From assembly GCF_001400735.1 (NCBI RefSeq), contig NZ_LJPW01000087.1, positions 1 to 34,372 of the forward strand: a DNA stretch of 34,372 nt, written 5' to 3'. The notes under the pieces were generated by a model. The model did not search any database and had not been told where the DNA came from. It worked only from the letters and a program-made list of their open reading frames with translations. This stretch comes from Pseudomonas caricapapayae. GTDB taxonomy: Bacteria > Pseudomonadota > Gammaproteobacteria > Pseudomonadales > Pseudomonadaceae. Shown in pieces: positions 20,930-29,378 of this stretch. Made by a program: the position numbers and the translations under genes. Numbering within the stretch: the stretch's first letter is position 1; every line of letters starts with the position of its first letter.

Positions 20930-22995
20930 TCGATCAAACTTCGCAATTCTTTGCCACCCTGACCAATGTCGGTGCGGCCAAGCAGGCCAACGCCGATGCC
21001 CTCGGCGTGCCTTGGAAAATAGCTCAAATGGGTGTGGGGGATGCCAATGGCACCGACCCTGTGCCCGATGCTTCACAGAAAAAACTGATCAACGAGCGCC
21101 GCCGTGCCCCGCTCAATCAGCTCAAGGTTGATCCAGCCAACAACGCGATCATCATCGCCGAACAGGTTATTCCTGCTGAAATCGGTGGCTTTTGGATTCG
21201 TGAAATTGGCTTGTACGACACGGACGGGGATCTGGTGGCGGTTGCGAACTGCGCGCCGTCCTTCAAGCCTTTGCTGGCACAGGGATCTGGGCGTACACAG
21301 ATCGTGCGCATTAACTTGCTGGTCAGCAATACCAGCAACGTCGAGCTGCGCATTGACCCAACGGTTGTGCTGGCCACACGTTCCTTTGTGGATCTGCGGA
21401 TTCAGGAAGAGCTTTCCAAGCTCGGCAATAAACAATCGGTTCGCGCTGCTACCACCGGCCCCATTGTCCTTGTTGGTATCCAGGCGGTCGATGGCGTTGC
21501 GCTTGTCGCAGGCGACCGGGTACTGGTGAAAAATCAGGCCAGCGGCAAAGACAATGGTTTGTACTCAGTCGTTGCGGGCGGTGCCTGGTTACGCGTTGTT
21601 GACGCGGATGTAAGCGTGGAGGTGACACCTAACCTGATGGTCAGCGTCGAGCAGGGTGACACGTTGTTCGACACGCTCTGGCAGTTGACCACAAACGCGC
21701 CAATTACCTTGGGTACGACTGCGCTGGCGTTCGAGCAAGTGGCAGGTCCGACCGGCGTTTTGCCCGGTACTTACAACCGGGTCACGGTAGACCGACGCGG
21801 CTTGGTGATGGCCGGTTTCAACCCGACCACCCTGGGCGGTTACGGTATCGCTGATGCTTACAGCAAAACAGAAATTGATACGCGTGTGGCGGCGTTGCAG
21901 CCCAAGCTCGGTTTTGTTCCTGTGCAGCAGGGCACTGGCGCGGGCCAACTGAACAATCAGGTCAGGCTCGGCTGGTCGGGTAGCGGGCTAAAGGCGGCAG
22001 TCGACAATACTGATTTGGGCAACCTCTGGTATTCGGGCAACTTTGACCCGGCCACCAAGGCTAATGTGGGCAGCACGTTGTTTGCTTACGGCATCACCGA
22101 TGCCTACACCAAGGCGGAGGTTGATCAGCGAGTTTCAGAGCGCGCTTTAAGGACAGAGGTGTATGCCAAGTCCGACGTCTATACCAAGACTGAAACCGAT
22201 GCACGTGACGCGCAACGGCCGCTTGCCGACAGCATCACGAACATCGGGCTTGCGGCCAATGACCCGACCCAGCCTTACATGCGGCGTGCCAGTGACAACA
22301 CGACGTATTTTCTTCAGACGAGGCTTGGCTTTGTGCCTGTCCAGCAAGGTACCGGGGCAGGCCAGTTAAACAACCTGATCAAGATCGGATATACGTCCGC
22401 AGGTCAGGTTAAGTTGGCGGTCGATAACACCGACTTCGGGAATCTCTGGTATTCCGGCAACTTTGATCCGTCCAAAAAAGCGAACGTCGGTTCGACGTTG
22501 TTTGCATACGGAATTACCGATGCTTACACCAAGGCTGAGGTCGATGCGCGTGATGTTGAACGTGCTTTAAAGACCGAGGTTTATAGCAAGGGCGATGTCT
22601 ACACAAAAGCAGAAACTGATACGCGCGTTGCAACACGGCCAGTAGCTGACTCAATCACGCATGTAGGCTTTGCGGGAGATAATTCAGCAGCGCCCTACAT
22701 GCGGCGCGCTGCCGACAGTGCAGTTTATTATCTGGTCAGCGACCTGAACCTCGGGGCAAAGGTTGCGGCGCAGGGGCTTACCGGCATTGGGCAATACGCA
22801 TTTGCGCGAGTCATTACCGCCTACGGAAATTCAATTAACCAGGGCACTTCAGTCCCCGGCTCTAACCTTATTTTCAGTTCCACGGCTGTGGGTGATGGCA
22901 CAAGCAGCAACTCCGGCGCTATCGCAATAGGTGTTTGGCGCGCCCATGGTGCTTTCAACAATACAGAGCGCACGCTCTTTCAACGAATCCAGTAG
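20926..22995 (+). CDS. Tail fibre protein (P2 gpH-like)
   Basis: A 689-residue fibre. The N-terminal 160 residues (FFATLTNVGAAKQANADALG, then VIPAEIGGFWIREIGLYDTDGDLVAVANCAPSFKP) are the DUF3751-type baseplate-binding domain. A beta-rich segment (about 165-290) with QAVDGVALVAGDRVLVKNQ follows. Residues 328-466 and 467-605 are tandem copies of one 139-residue unit. The last 80 residues differ and probably form the receptor-binding tip. The DNA of both repeats is also similar, so copy number could change by recombination and alter fibre length. Confidence 0.9.
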   Translation: MIDQTSQFFATLTNVGAAKQANADALGVPWKIAQMGVGDANGTDPVPDASQKKLINERRRAPLNQLKVDPANNAIIIAEQVIPAEIGGFWIREIGLYDTDGDLVAVANCAPSFKPLLAQGSGRTQIVRINLLVSNTSNVELRIDPTVVLATRSFVDLRIQEELSKLGNKQSVRAATTGPIVLVGIQAVDGVALVAGDRVLVKNQASGKDNGLYSVVAGGAWLRVVDADVSVEVTPNLMVSVEQGDTLFDTLWQLTTNAPITLGTTALAFEQVAGPTGVLPGTYNRVTVDRRGLVMAGFNPTTLGGYGIADAYSKTEIDTRVAALQPKLGFVPVQQGTGAGQLNNQVRLGWSGSGLKAAVDNTDLGNLWYSGNFDPATKANVGSTLFAYGITDAYTKAEVDQRVSERALRTEVYAKSDVYTKTETDARDAQRPLADSITNIGLAANDPTQPYMRRASDNTTYFLQTRLGFVPVQQGTGAGQLNNLIKIGYTSAGQVKLAVDNTDFGNLWYSGNFDPSKKANVGSTLFAYGITDAYTKAEVDARDVERALKTEVYSKGDVYTKAETDTRVATRPVADSITHVGFAGDNSAAPYMRRAADSAVYYLVSDLNLGAKVAAQGLTGIGQYAFARVITAYGNSINQGTSVPGSNLIFSSTAVGDGTSSNSGAIAIGVWRAHGAFNNTERTLFQRIQ
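21907..22740 (+). repeat. Tandem 417-bp repeats within the tail fibre gene
   Basis: Two in-frame units, 21907-22323 and 22324-22740, each begin LGFVPVQQGTGAGQLNN and contain NTDxGNLWYSGNFDP, KANVGSTLFAYGITDAYTKAEVD and PYMRRA. Differences are scattered substitutions, so the duplication is not recent. Confidence 0.85.
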
Positions 22996-23003
22996 GTTCA
23001 ACC

Positions 23004-23546
23004 ATGTCCACAATATTAAGTGCCCGCAATCCATACTGGTCTTCTCAGGCCCGCACTACCGTCGAATTGATGGTGGCTTTCGAGGGGTTGGTGGAAACAC
23101 ATGGGGAGTTGCCGTTCACGGCTTCTCCCCACGACCCTGAGCCCCACGGTGTAGAGCTGTACGAACGAGCTTTGGCGGGTGAGTTTGGTCCGGTTCAAGA
23201 CACGCCGATTGAGCTGGTGCGTGTGCAGGTCATGTGCATTCGTGGTGATCGCTCTGCTGCGGCCACGGCCCGGATTGACGAGCTGATGACCGAGTACCAG
23301 ACAGTGCAGGATGCCGTAGCGTTGAAAATGGCCACCGACGAGCAACTCAAGGCGCTGCCTGCCGTGGAGGCCGAACTCAATGCGCAGCGGGTGTACCGGG
23401 TAAAGCTCGCCCAACTCGACACATTGCCAGGCTATCCGCTGGACTTTGAATGGCCGACGCCGCCTGCGAATCCGTTCGTGTACGAGCCTACTGAGCCCGA
23501 AGGCTCTGCGCAGGATGCCCCTGACGACGAAGCGCCCATGACCTGA
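23004..23546 (+). CDS. Tail fibre assembly-like protein
   Basis: A 180-residue protein directly after the fibre, where P2 has the fibre chaperone gpG. The start is ATG 23004; longer readings from 22935 lie inside the fibre gene. Visible features are a helical middle (ATARIDELMTEYQTVQDAVALKMATDEQLKALPAVEAEL) and a conserved-looking LPGYPLDFEWPTPPANPF near the C-terminus, ending in a disordered acidic tail. Proteins with this tail motif accompany fibres in Pseudomonas prophages and are called tail assembly chaperones; this is inferred from position. Confidence 0.55.
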   Translation: MSTILSARNPYWSSQARTTVELMVAFEGLVETHGELPFTASPHDPEPHGVELYERALAGEFGPVQDTPIELVRVQVMCIRGDRSAAATARIDELMTEYQTVQDAVALKMATDEQLKALPAVEAELNAQRVYRVKLAQLDTLPGYPLDFEWPTPPANPFVYEPTEPEGSAQDAPDDEAPMT

Positions 23547-23575
23547 CGCCCCGCACTGACGGGGCGCTTTCTTTT
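23547..23575 (+). terminator. Intrinsic terminator 1 after the fibre genes
   Basis: CGCCCCG (23547-23553), loop CACTGA, CGGGGCG (23560-23566), then CTTTCTTTT. It begins right at the stop codon of the fibre assembly gene. Confidence 0.8.
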
Positions 23576-23597
23576 CTGCTGTTCGCATTCCACCACC

Positions 23598-23619
23598 AAC
23601 CCCTCTTATGGGGTTTTTT
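23598..23619 (+). terminator. Intrinsic terminator 2 before the sheath gene
   Basis: AACCCC (23598-23603), loop TCTTAT, GGGGTT, with six T (23614-23619). It ends 19 bp before the sheath start and with the previous hairpin forms a tandem terminator that divides the tail operon. Confidence 0.75.
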
Positions 23620-23638
23620 CGTTTCTGGAGATCGTCCC

Positions 23639-24802
23639 ATGAGTTTCTTCCACGGCGTGACTGTCACGAACGTCGACACCGGCGCGCGCACCATCTCGTT
23701 GCCCACGTCCTCGATCATTGGCTTGGTGGATACGTTCACTGAAGCGCCTGCTTACAGCGCCAAGGTCAATGACCTGGTGCTGATCACTTCCGAGCGCGAG
23801 GCCATTGCAGCGTTTGGCCCTGACTCGGCGATCACCAAAGCCTGTCAGGCAATCTACGTGCGGGCCAAGGCGGTGATCGTCGCCTGCGGCGTCGCCAAAC
23901 TGGACGATGCTGCCCTGCAAGCCTCCGCGATCATCGGCGGTGTGAAAGCCGATGGCACACGTACCGGTCTCCAGGCACTGCTCGATGGCAAGAGCCGCTT
24001 CAATGCCCAGCCGCGACTGCTGATCGCGCCCAAGCACAGCTCGATTCTGGCGGTCGGCACCGCTATGGCTGCATTGGCAGACAAACTGCGGGCGCTGCCG
24101 ATCTTCGATGGCCCCAACACCACAGACGAAGCGGTCATGGCGTATGCCAAGAACTTCGGCGGCAAGCGTTCTTTTATGGTCGACCCCGGTGTTCAGTATT
24201 GGGATACGACGGCCAGCAAGACGGTTGATGCACCGGGCTCTGCCTGGGTAGCGGGCCTGTTCGCCTGGACCGACGCGGAGTACGGCTTCTGGGCCTCGCC
24301 GTCCAACAAAGAGTTTGTAGGTATCACGGGCACCAAGCGGCCTATCGAGTTTCTGGACGGTGATGAAACTTGCCGGGCGAATCTGCTCAACTACGCCAAC
24401 ATCGCCACCATCATCCGCGACGACGGCTATCGCCTGTGGGGCAACCGCACGCTCAGCAGCGATCCCAAGTGGGCGTTCGTCACCCGCGTGCGCACCATGG
24501 ACATCGTCATGGACGCGATCCTCTACGGGCACAAATGGGCGGTGGACCGCTCGATCACTGCCACCTACGTCAAGGATGTGACCGAGGGCCTGCAGGCGTT
24601 CATGCGTGACCTGAAGAATCAGGGCGCGATCATCAACTTTGAAGTGTTCGCGGATACCGAGTTGAACACGGCCAGCCAGCTTGAGCAGGGCAAGGTGTAC
24701 TGGAACATCCGTTTCACCGACGTGCCGCCTGCCGAAAACCCCAACTTCCGCGTTGAAGTCACCAATCAATGGCTGACCGAAGTGCTCGACTCTGCCGCTT
24801 AA
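23639..24802 (+). CDS. Contractile tail sheath protein (P2 FI-like)
   Basis: A 387-residue sheath subunit. FHGVTVTNVDTGARTISLPTSSIIGLVDTF is the classic P2-type N-terminus, and DRSITATYVKDVTEGLQAFMRDLKNQGAIINFEVFADTELNTASQLEQGKVYWNIRFTDVPPAENPNFRVEVTNQWLTEVLD is the conserved C-terminal domain that forms the sheath mesh. It contracts to drive the tube through the envelope. ATG 23639 is preceded by TGGAGA. Length matches P2 FI (396 aa). Confidence 0.96.
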   Translation: MSFFHGVTVTNVDTGARTISLPTSSIIGLVDTFTEAPAYSAKVNDLVLITSEREAIAAFGPDSAITKACQAIYVRAKAVIVACGVAKLDDAALQASAIIGGVKADGTRTGLQALLDGKSRFNAQPRLLIAPKHSSILAVGTAMAALADKLRALPIFDGPNTTDEAVMAYAKNFGGKRSFMVDPGVQYWDTTASKTVDAPGSAWVAGLFAWTDAEYGFWASPSNKEFVGITGTKRPIEFLDGDETCRANLLNYANIATIIRDDGYRLWGNRTLSSDPKWAFVTRVRTMDIVMDAILYGHKWAVDRSITATYVKDVTEGLQAFMRDLKNQGAIINFEVFADTELNTASQLEQGKVYWNIRFTDVPPAENPNFRVEVTNQWLTEVLDSAA

Positions 24803-24814
24803 GGAGCTGCAACG

Positions 24815-25324
24815 ATGGCAATGATTCCCGAAACACTGAGCAACCTGAACCTGTTCGTGGACGGTGTCAGCTTTCAGGGCGATGTGCCCAGCCTGACCCT
24901 GCCCAAGATGACGCTCAAGACTGAAGAGCACCGTGGCGGTGGCATGGACTTGCCGGTCGAACTGGACATGGGCATGGAAAAGCAAGAGTCCAATTTCACC
25001 ACCACGGGCGTGCGTCGCGAGTCCCTGAAGTTCTTCGGCTTGGCGGATGGCACGGCCTTCAACGGTGTGTTCCGTGGTGCCTTTAAAGGGCTCAAAGGCA
25101 AGATCACCCCAGTGGTGGTGACCCAGCGTGGCCGACTCAAAGAGGTCGACATGGGGGACTGGAAAGCGGGTGACAAGGCCGAGATCAAACACGCTGTCGC
25201 GCTCACCTACTACAAGCTGGAAGTGGATGGCCGGGTGGTCTACGAGATCGATGCGCTGGGCATGAAGCGCGTGATCAATGGTGTCGATCAACTCGCGGCG
25301 GAACGTTCCGCCCTTGGCCTCTGA
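24815..25324 (+). CDS. Major tail tube protein (P2 FII-like)
   Basis: A 169-residue tube protein: PETLSNLNLFVDGVSFQGDVPSLTLPKMTLKTEEHRGGGMDLPVELDMGMEKQE and DKAEIKHAVALTYYKLEVDGRVVYEIDALGMKRVINGVDQLAAER are diagnostic of FII. It stacks in hexamers to make the channel. AAGGAG lies about 9 nt before ATG 24815, and the gene is 12 nt after the sheath. Confidence 0.96.
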   Translation: MAMIPETLSNLNLFVDGVSFQGDVPSLTLPKMTLKTEEHRGGGMDLPVELDMGMEKQESNFTTTGVRRESLKFFGLADGTAFNGVFRGAFKGLKGKITPVVVTQRGRLKEVDMGDWKAGDKAEIKHAVALTYYKLEVDGRVVYEIDALGMKRVINGVDQLAAERSALGL

Positions 25325-25340
25325 TAGAAGGAAACATCCT

Positions 25341-25643
25341 GTGTCTCAAGTAAATACCAATCCGAAGTGGATGACCCTGACGGCCGAGAGCGTGTCGGTG
25401 AAGCTGACCAAGCCTGCCGAGGTCAACAGCGTTCAGGTCGATACCATCACCATGCGCGCACCTACCGTGCGCGATGTGCGCACCGCCCAGGCGGCTGCCA
25501 ACGGCGACGATGAACAACGCGAGCTGAACCTGTTCGCATCCCTGGCCCAGATGGGCGTCCGCGATCTTGAGGGGCTGTCCCTCAAGGACTACAGCCGCCT
25601 GCAGGCCGGTTATTTTCGCCTGGTGCGCGACGACGAGCTTTGA
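25341..25643 (+). CDS. Tail assembly chaperone E (P2 gpE-like)
   Basis: A 100-residue protein of the phage tail assembly chaperone class: VSVKLTKPAEVNSVQVDTITMRAPTVRDVRTAQ then LNLFASLAQMGVRDLEGLSLKDYSRLQAGYFRL. The start is GTG 25341 with AAGGAAA at 25328-25334; longer in-frame readings lie inside the tube gene. It should protect the tape measure during tail assembly. The last sense codon and stop read CTT TGA C, identical to the core of the RF2 (prfB) +1 frameshift site, allowing fusion to E' (25644-25755). Confidence 0.85.
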   Translation: MSQVNTNPKWMTLTAESVSVKLTKPAEVNSVQVDTITMRAPTVRDVRTAQAAANGDDEQRELNLFASLAQMGVRDLEGLSLKDYSRLQAGYFRLVRDDEL

Positions 25644-25644
25644 C
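25638..25644 (+). promoter_or_regulatory. Candidate programmed +1 frameshift site, CTT TGA C
   Basis: The E frame reads CTT (25638-25640) then the stop TGA (25641-25643) followed by C. Slipping one base forward gives CTT, skip T, GAC, and enters the E' frame. CTTTGAC is the same heptamer that drives RF2 autoregulatory frameshifting in prfB. The upstream stimulatory AGGGGG of prfB is not present; only GACGAG precedes it, so efficiency is uncertain. Confidence 0.55.
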
Positions 25645-25755
25645 CCCGCATTGCAGAGGCTTGCGGCGAAGCGGCTCGCAAAAGAGCTGGGTTTTTCGTC
25701 GGCAGAAATCATGTCCATGTCTTTCTCGGACATGATCTGGTGGCTCACGGACTGA
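25644..25755 (+). CDS. Tail assembly extension E' (P2 gpE'-like), expressed by frameshift
   Basis: Downstream of the E stop, in the +1 frame, 37 codons read DPALQRLAAKRLAKELGFSSAEIMSMSFSDMIWWLTD. The pattern of an aromatic/hydrophobic helix with SSAEIMSMSFSDMIWW matches the short GpE' family, whose members read like WPPSEMDAMSLDELMEWR. No start codon with a ribosome site lies near it, so it is probably made only as an E+E' fusion of about 137 residues, as in P2 and other tailed phages. The frame is open upstream within E as well. Confidence 0.65.
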
Positions 25756-25781
25756 GCCCATCCCAACATCAGAGGTGAGTG

Positions 25782-28523
25782 ATGGCGAACAATCTGGCAT
25801 TGGGCCTGGTGATTGGCGGCGCTGTCAGCCCGACCGTGGGTGCGGCATTCAACACCGTTGAAAACCGCATCAAGAAGTTGGAGCAGCGCGGCAATCAGGC
25901 CAAGGTGCTGAGAAACACGATTGGCGAAACCATGCGTCTGCGTGACGAGTGGAAGAAAGCGCACGACAGTGGTGCTGCCTCGGCCTCTGGTTTGCTGCGC
26001 AAGCTTGAGAACAACCTCGACACCCTGCGCAAACAGGGTGTTCAGGTCGGTAAGCTCAGACAGGAATATCAGTCCCTTGACCGTGTGGCCAGAAGCATGG
26101 ACCTCAAGGTCAAGGGACACCAACAGATCGAGCAGGGCAAGGCCGGGCTCAAGTCGGGCATCGGCACCGCCGTCGCGGGTGTCGGCGCATTGGCCGTACC
26201 GACCAAGATCAGTGCCGACTATCAGGCGATCATCCGGGACATCGCGATCAAGGCCGGTGTAGCCAATCAGCCGCAGGAAGCTGAGCTGACCACCTCGGTG
26301 ATCAAGACTTCGCAAGACACGGGCATGGCACGCAATGACGTCGCCGACCTGGTCAACAAGCTGGTTGGTGCGGGCATGAGCCTGGACAAGGCGCTTTCCT
26401 ACGCGCCGGTCGCTGCGAAGTTTGCGGTCGGGCAGGGGGCCAGCGGCAACGATACGGCCAACATGATTCAGGCACTGCAGCAGAATGCCAAGATCACCGA
26501 TCCCAAGGTCATGGAAAAAGCCCTCGAGGCAATTGCCATGCAGGGTCAGGCGGGCAGCTTTGAGGCCAGTGACATGGCGCGTTGGTTTCCGCAGTTGCTG
26601 GCGGGCATGGGCAAGTTGGGTGTCACCGGCATGGATTCGGTGAGCCAACTCGGCGCAATGCTGCAGGTCCAGATGAAAACGGCCGGTGGCTCGGATGAAG
26701 CCGCCAACAACCTGAAGAACTGGATGGAGAAGATCGGCTCCACCGACGTGGTCAAGTCGTACAAGGACGTTGGTATCGATTATCAGGGATCGCTGAACAC
26801 CGGTATCCAAAAGGGCATGTCGACCCTTGAGTCCAGCTTCGCGCTGGCCCAGCGCTACATCGAAAAGACAGACCCTGAAAAAGCCAAAAAAATGAAGGAG
26901 GCAACGGCCAAGATCAGTAAGGAGGCTGATCCGGCGAAAGCCAAAGAGATGCTGGACTCGCTGGAGCAGGCGCTGCGCACTGGCGATCTGTTTGCTGACA
27001 TGCAGGTCAAGGCTGCACTGACCGCTTACACGCAGAATCGCGCGCTGTATGAGCAGCTGAAAAAAGACTCACAAAATGCTTCGGGGATCCTCGACAAGAA
27101 CCTGGCCGAGCGCCGGGGTGCATCGTCGCAGATCTGGGCCGAGACGTTTCAGGCGGTCAACGACTCGATGCGCAGCATTGGTGACGCGATCCGCCCTGTC
27201 ACCGACGCCGTTGCGAAAGGGATCACGGCAACGGCCAAGGAATTCACAGCGCTCTCTGATACTTCCAAGCCGGTGGTGCTGGCCATCGCATCGATAGGCA
27301 CTGGGCTTCTGGCACTGAAGTCCGCTGCCGGGGTGTTCAAAATCGGCAAAGGGCTGCTAAACATTGGGCGTGGATCCCTGACTGGTGATCCAAACAAGGT
27401 ACAGAAAGTCTACGTCACCAACTCTGGCGACAAAGACGATAAGTCCGAAGGGAAGGTGGGCGCGGTTAAAGGCCTGCTGGAAACCGGTCTCAAAGCGTTT
27501 AAAGGCAAGGACAAAGCAAAGGTAAAGGATAAGGACAAAGCAGATGCCGACGGCAAGAGCGGCGCTGACGATGCTGATGACGACGCAGAGGAACCCGGCA
27601 AGACCGGCTTTGATCCGGTCGATACCGGTCTGAAGATCCTCGATCTGTTTGGTGAGGGTGGCAACGACTCTGATGGTGCCAAGGGCGGCAGCAGCTCTGA
27701 GCCGCAGAAGGTCTTTGTGGTCAACGCCAGTGCGTTCGGTGGTGGTTCGGATGCACCGGGGGATCAACGCCGGTCACGGCGCAGCCGTCGGCGTGGTGCT
27801 GCAGGTGGTGCTGGTGGTCGACGCGCAGGACCTCCGCGCCCTCCGGTGCCGCCAGCCCCTCCTGTACCAGCAGGGCGCCTTGCGCGGTTGGCCGGTGCCG
27901 CAGGAAAGCTGAGCAGCGTTGCCAAGATGGTCCCCGGCGCGAAGTTTCTGGATGCGGGCATGCTCGCTCTGGACACGTACCAAAACGCCGAGACCCAGGA
28001 CGAGAAAGCCGAAGGCTACGGCGGCGCTGCGGGTGGGCTGGCCGGTGCATTGGCAGGCGGTGCGGCGGGTGCCGCGATTGGCTCTATCGTGCCGGTGATC
28101 GGAACCGCCATTGGTGGCGCGGTCGGTGCCTTTCTTGGCGGCATGGGCGGCCAGGATATCGGTGGCTTTCTGGGCAAAGCGCTGTTTGGCTCAGATGAAA
28201 AAACCGAGGCCATCGCTGGGAAGACTGGTGATACCAAACCTTCTGCCGCACCTGGCGATGTGGTCAAAGCGATGGCTGCGGTAGCACCCGCACCTTTGGC
28301 GTTGCCTGCCGTGGTCAAGGCTGCCGAGCAGAGCAAGCCTGAACCCACCAAGGTCGACCAGCAATTCACCTTCTCGCCGAATATGCCCGTCAACGTACAG
28401 GGCGATGTAAAGGACCCGGCACAGCTGGCAAGGGACATCGCACCGTACCTTCAGCGTCAGTTTGAAGAGTTCAGTCGGCAGGCGGCTGCCCGCCAATTGT
28501 TTGATGCCCCGCACGTGGGTTGA
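25782..28523 (+). CDS. Tail tape measure protein (P2 gpT-like)
   Basis: A 913-residue tape measure. Residues 1-110 are coiled coil (NRIKKLEQRGNQAKVL, LRKLENNLDTLRKQG). The phage-tail-minor family core follows: TKISADYQAIIRDIAIKAGVANQPQEAELTTSVIKTSQDTGMARNDVADLVNKLVGAGMSLDKAL and QAGSFEASDMARWFPQLLAGM (about 145-290). Residues 565-620 are Lys/Asp-rich, about 665-705 Arg/Gly then Pro-rich, and about 745-800 a Gly/Ala-rich glycine zipper (GGAAGAAIGSIVPVIGTAIGGAVGAFLGGMGG) able to enter membranes. It sets tail length and is ejected into the host. ATG 25782 with GAGGTGAG upstream. Confidence 0.93.
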   Translation: MANNLALGLVIGGAVSPTVGAAFNTVENRIKKLEQRGNQAKVLRNTIGETMRLRDEWKKAHDSGAASASGLLRKLENNLDTLRKQGVQVGKLRQEYQSLDRVARSMDLKVKGHQQIEQGKAGLKSGIGTAVAGVGALAVPTKISADYQAIIRDIAIKAGVANQPQEAELTTSVIKTSQDTGMARNDVADLVNKLVGAGMSLDKALSYAPVAAKFAVGQGASGNDTANMIQALQQNAKITDPKVMEKALEAIAMQGQAGSFEASDMARWFPQLLAGMGKLGVTGMDSVSQLGAMLQVQMKTAGGSDEAANNLKNWMEKIGSTDVVKSYKDVGIDYQGSLNTGIQKGMSTLESSFALAQRYIEKTDPEKAKKMKEATAKISKEADPAKAKEMLDSLEQALRTGDLFADMQVKAALTAYTQNRALYEQLKKDSQNASGILDKNLAERRGASSQIWAETFQAVNDSMRSIGDAIRPVTDAVAKGITATAKEFTALSDTSKPVVLAIASIGTGLLALKSAAGVFKIGKGLLNIGRGSLTGDPNKVQKVYVTNSGDKDDKSEGKVGAVKGLLETGLKAFKGKDKAKVKDKDKADADGKSGADDADDDAEEPGKTGFDPVDTGLKILDLFGEGGNDSDGAKGGSSSEPQKVFVVNASAFGGGSDAPGDQRRSRRSRRRGAAGGAGGRRAGPPRPPVPPAPPVPAGRLARLAGAAGKLSSVAKMVPGAKFLDAGMLALDTYQNAETQDEKAEGYGGAAGGLAGALAGGAAGAAIGSIVPVIGTAIGGAVGAFLGGMGGQDIGGFLGKALFGSDEKTEAIAGKTGDTKPSAAPGDVVKAMAAVAPAPLALPAVVKAAEQSKPEPTKVDQQFTFSPNMPVNVQGDVKDPAQLARDIAPYLQRQFEEFSRQAAARQLFDAPHVG

Positions 28524-28532
28524 GGAAAGGTT

Positions 28533-29378
28533 ATGGCTTATGCAGAACAGCTGCAGTCATCGTTGAAATACCTGATTGCAGCGGGAGAGGTGGGACGCCG
28601 TAGTCTGGACGACATGCTTGGTCCCTTAAACGGGGCCATTGGCGATATGACAGGGGCCGCGTCGGAGCTGGAGAACATTCCGTTCATTGGTCCGGCCATT
28701 GGTGAAAAACTGCAACGCACCATGCGGGGCATCAGTGTCGCGCAGACAAAGGTTGGGCAGGTAGCTGCGATGTACGGGCAGGCGACCGGTGCGGCGGCGC
28801 AGGTGCAAGAGCGCCTGGGGACGCTGAAAGAGCAAGCATCCAAAGCCGGTGCCGCGATCAATCGGGTGGCGGGAAGCGTCAGTCCGTCGCTGGGCAACAT
28901 TGTCCCGACTGGCAGCTTTGCAACGCAGATGACACCGGCACCCGAGGCGGTGAAACCGTTTCCGCATCTGCTGATCATCCAGCCGCTCAAGCCCGAGTCT
29001 CAGCCTTACTACTTCAACCTGGACACGGCCGCTTTCGATGAGCTTCGCAGACAGACCGCGTTCCGCTGGGCCGGGCAAGAGCGCTTGACGCGCAGCATTG
29101 CGCAACAGGCGGTTGGCCTCGGTGACGACAAGTTGAGTTTGAAGGGGGCCATTTTTCCCGGCTTCAAGGGCGGCCTCAAGCAACTGGATACGTTACGCAG
29201 CATGGGCCGCAACTTGCAGCCGCTGAGCCTGACCACTGGTTACGGTGAGGTGCTGGGCAACTGGTGCCTGCTCAGTGTGGATGAAGAACAGAGCAACCTG
29301 CTCGCCGGGGGTATTCCCCGCAAGCAGGGCTTTTCACTGGAGTTTGTAAGCTATGGCGACGATCTGCAGAACGTCTGA
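28533..29378 (+). CDS. Tail protein U with long N-terminal extension (P2 gpU-like)
   Basis: A 281-residue protein. The C-terminal part (about 145-281), with FPHLLIIQPLKPESQPYYFNLDTAAFDELRRQTAFRWAGQERL and LGDDKLSLKGAIFPGFKGGLKQLDTLRSMG, is a P2 gpU domain. Normal gpU proteins are about 150-160 residues; here about 140 helical residues precede it (SLDDMLGPLNGAIGDMTGAASELENIPF, VQERLGTLKEQASKAGAAINRVAGSV). The extension is in frame, starts at ATG 28533 with GAGGAAAGG upstream, and could contact the tape measure. Confidence 0.88.
   Translation: MAYAEQLQSSLKYLIAAGEVGRRSLDDMLGPLNGAIGDMTGAASELENIPFIGPAIGEKLQRTMRGISVAQTKVGQVAAMYGQATGAAAQVQERLGTLKEQASKAGAAINRVAGSVSPSLGNIVPTGSFATQMTPAPEAVKPFPHLLIIQPLKPESQPYYFNLDTAAFDELRRQTAFRWAGQERLTRSIAQQAVGLGDDKLSLKGAIFPGFKGGLKQLDTLRSMGRNLQPLSLTTGYGEVLGNWCLLSVDEEQSNLLAGGIPRKQGFSLEFVSYGDDLQNV

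Noticed and set aside
23606..25291. Long open frame on the - strand opposite sheath and tube genes
   Set aside because: It is the shadow of GC-rich coding sequence; the + strand genes are certain and the reverse product is His/Asp/Arg-rich without any family.
25275..26810. Long open frame on the - strand opposite gene E and the tape measure
   Set aside because: Same reason: antisense of confident structural genes, no ribosome site, composition typical of a shadow frame.
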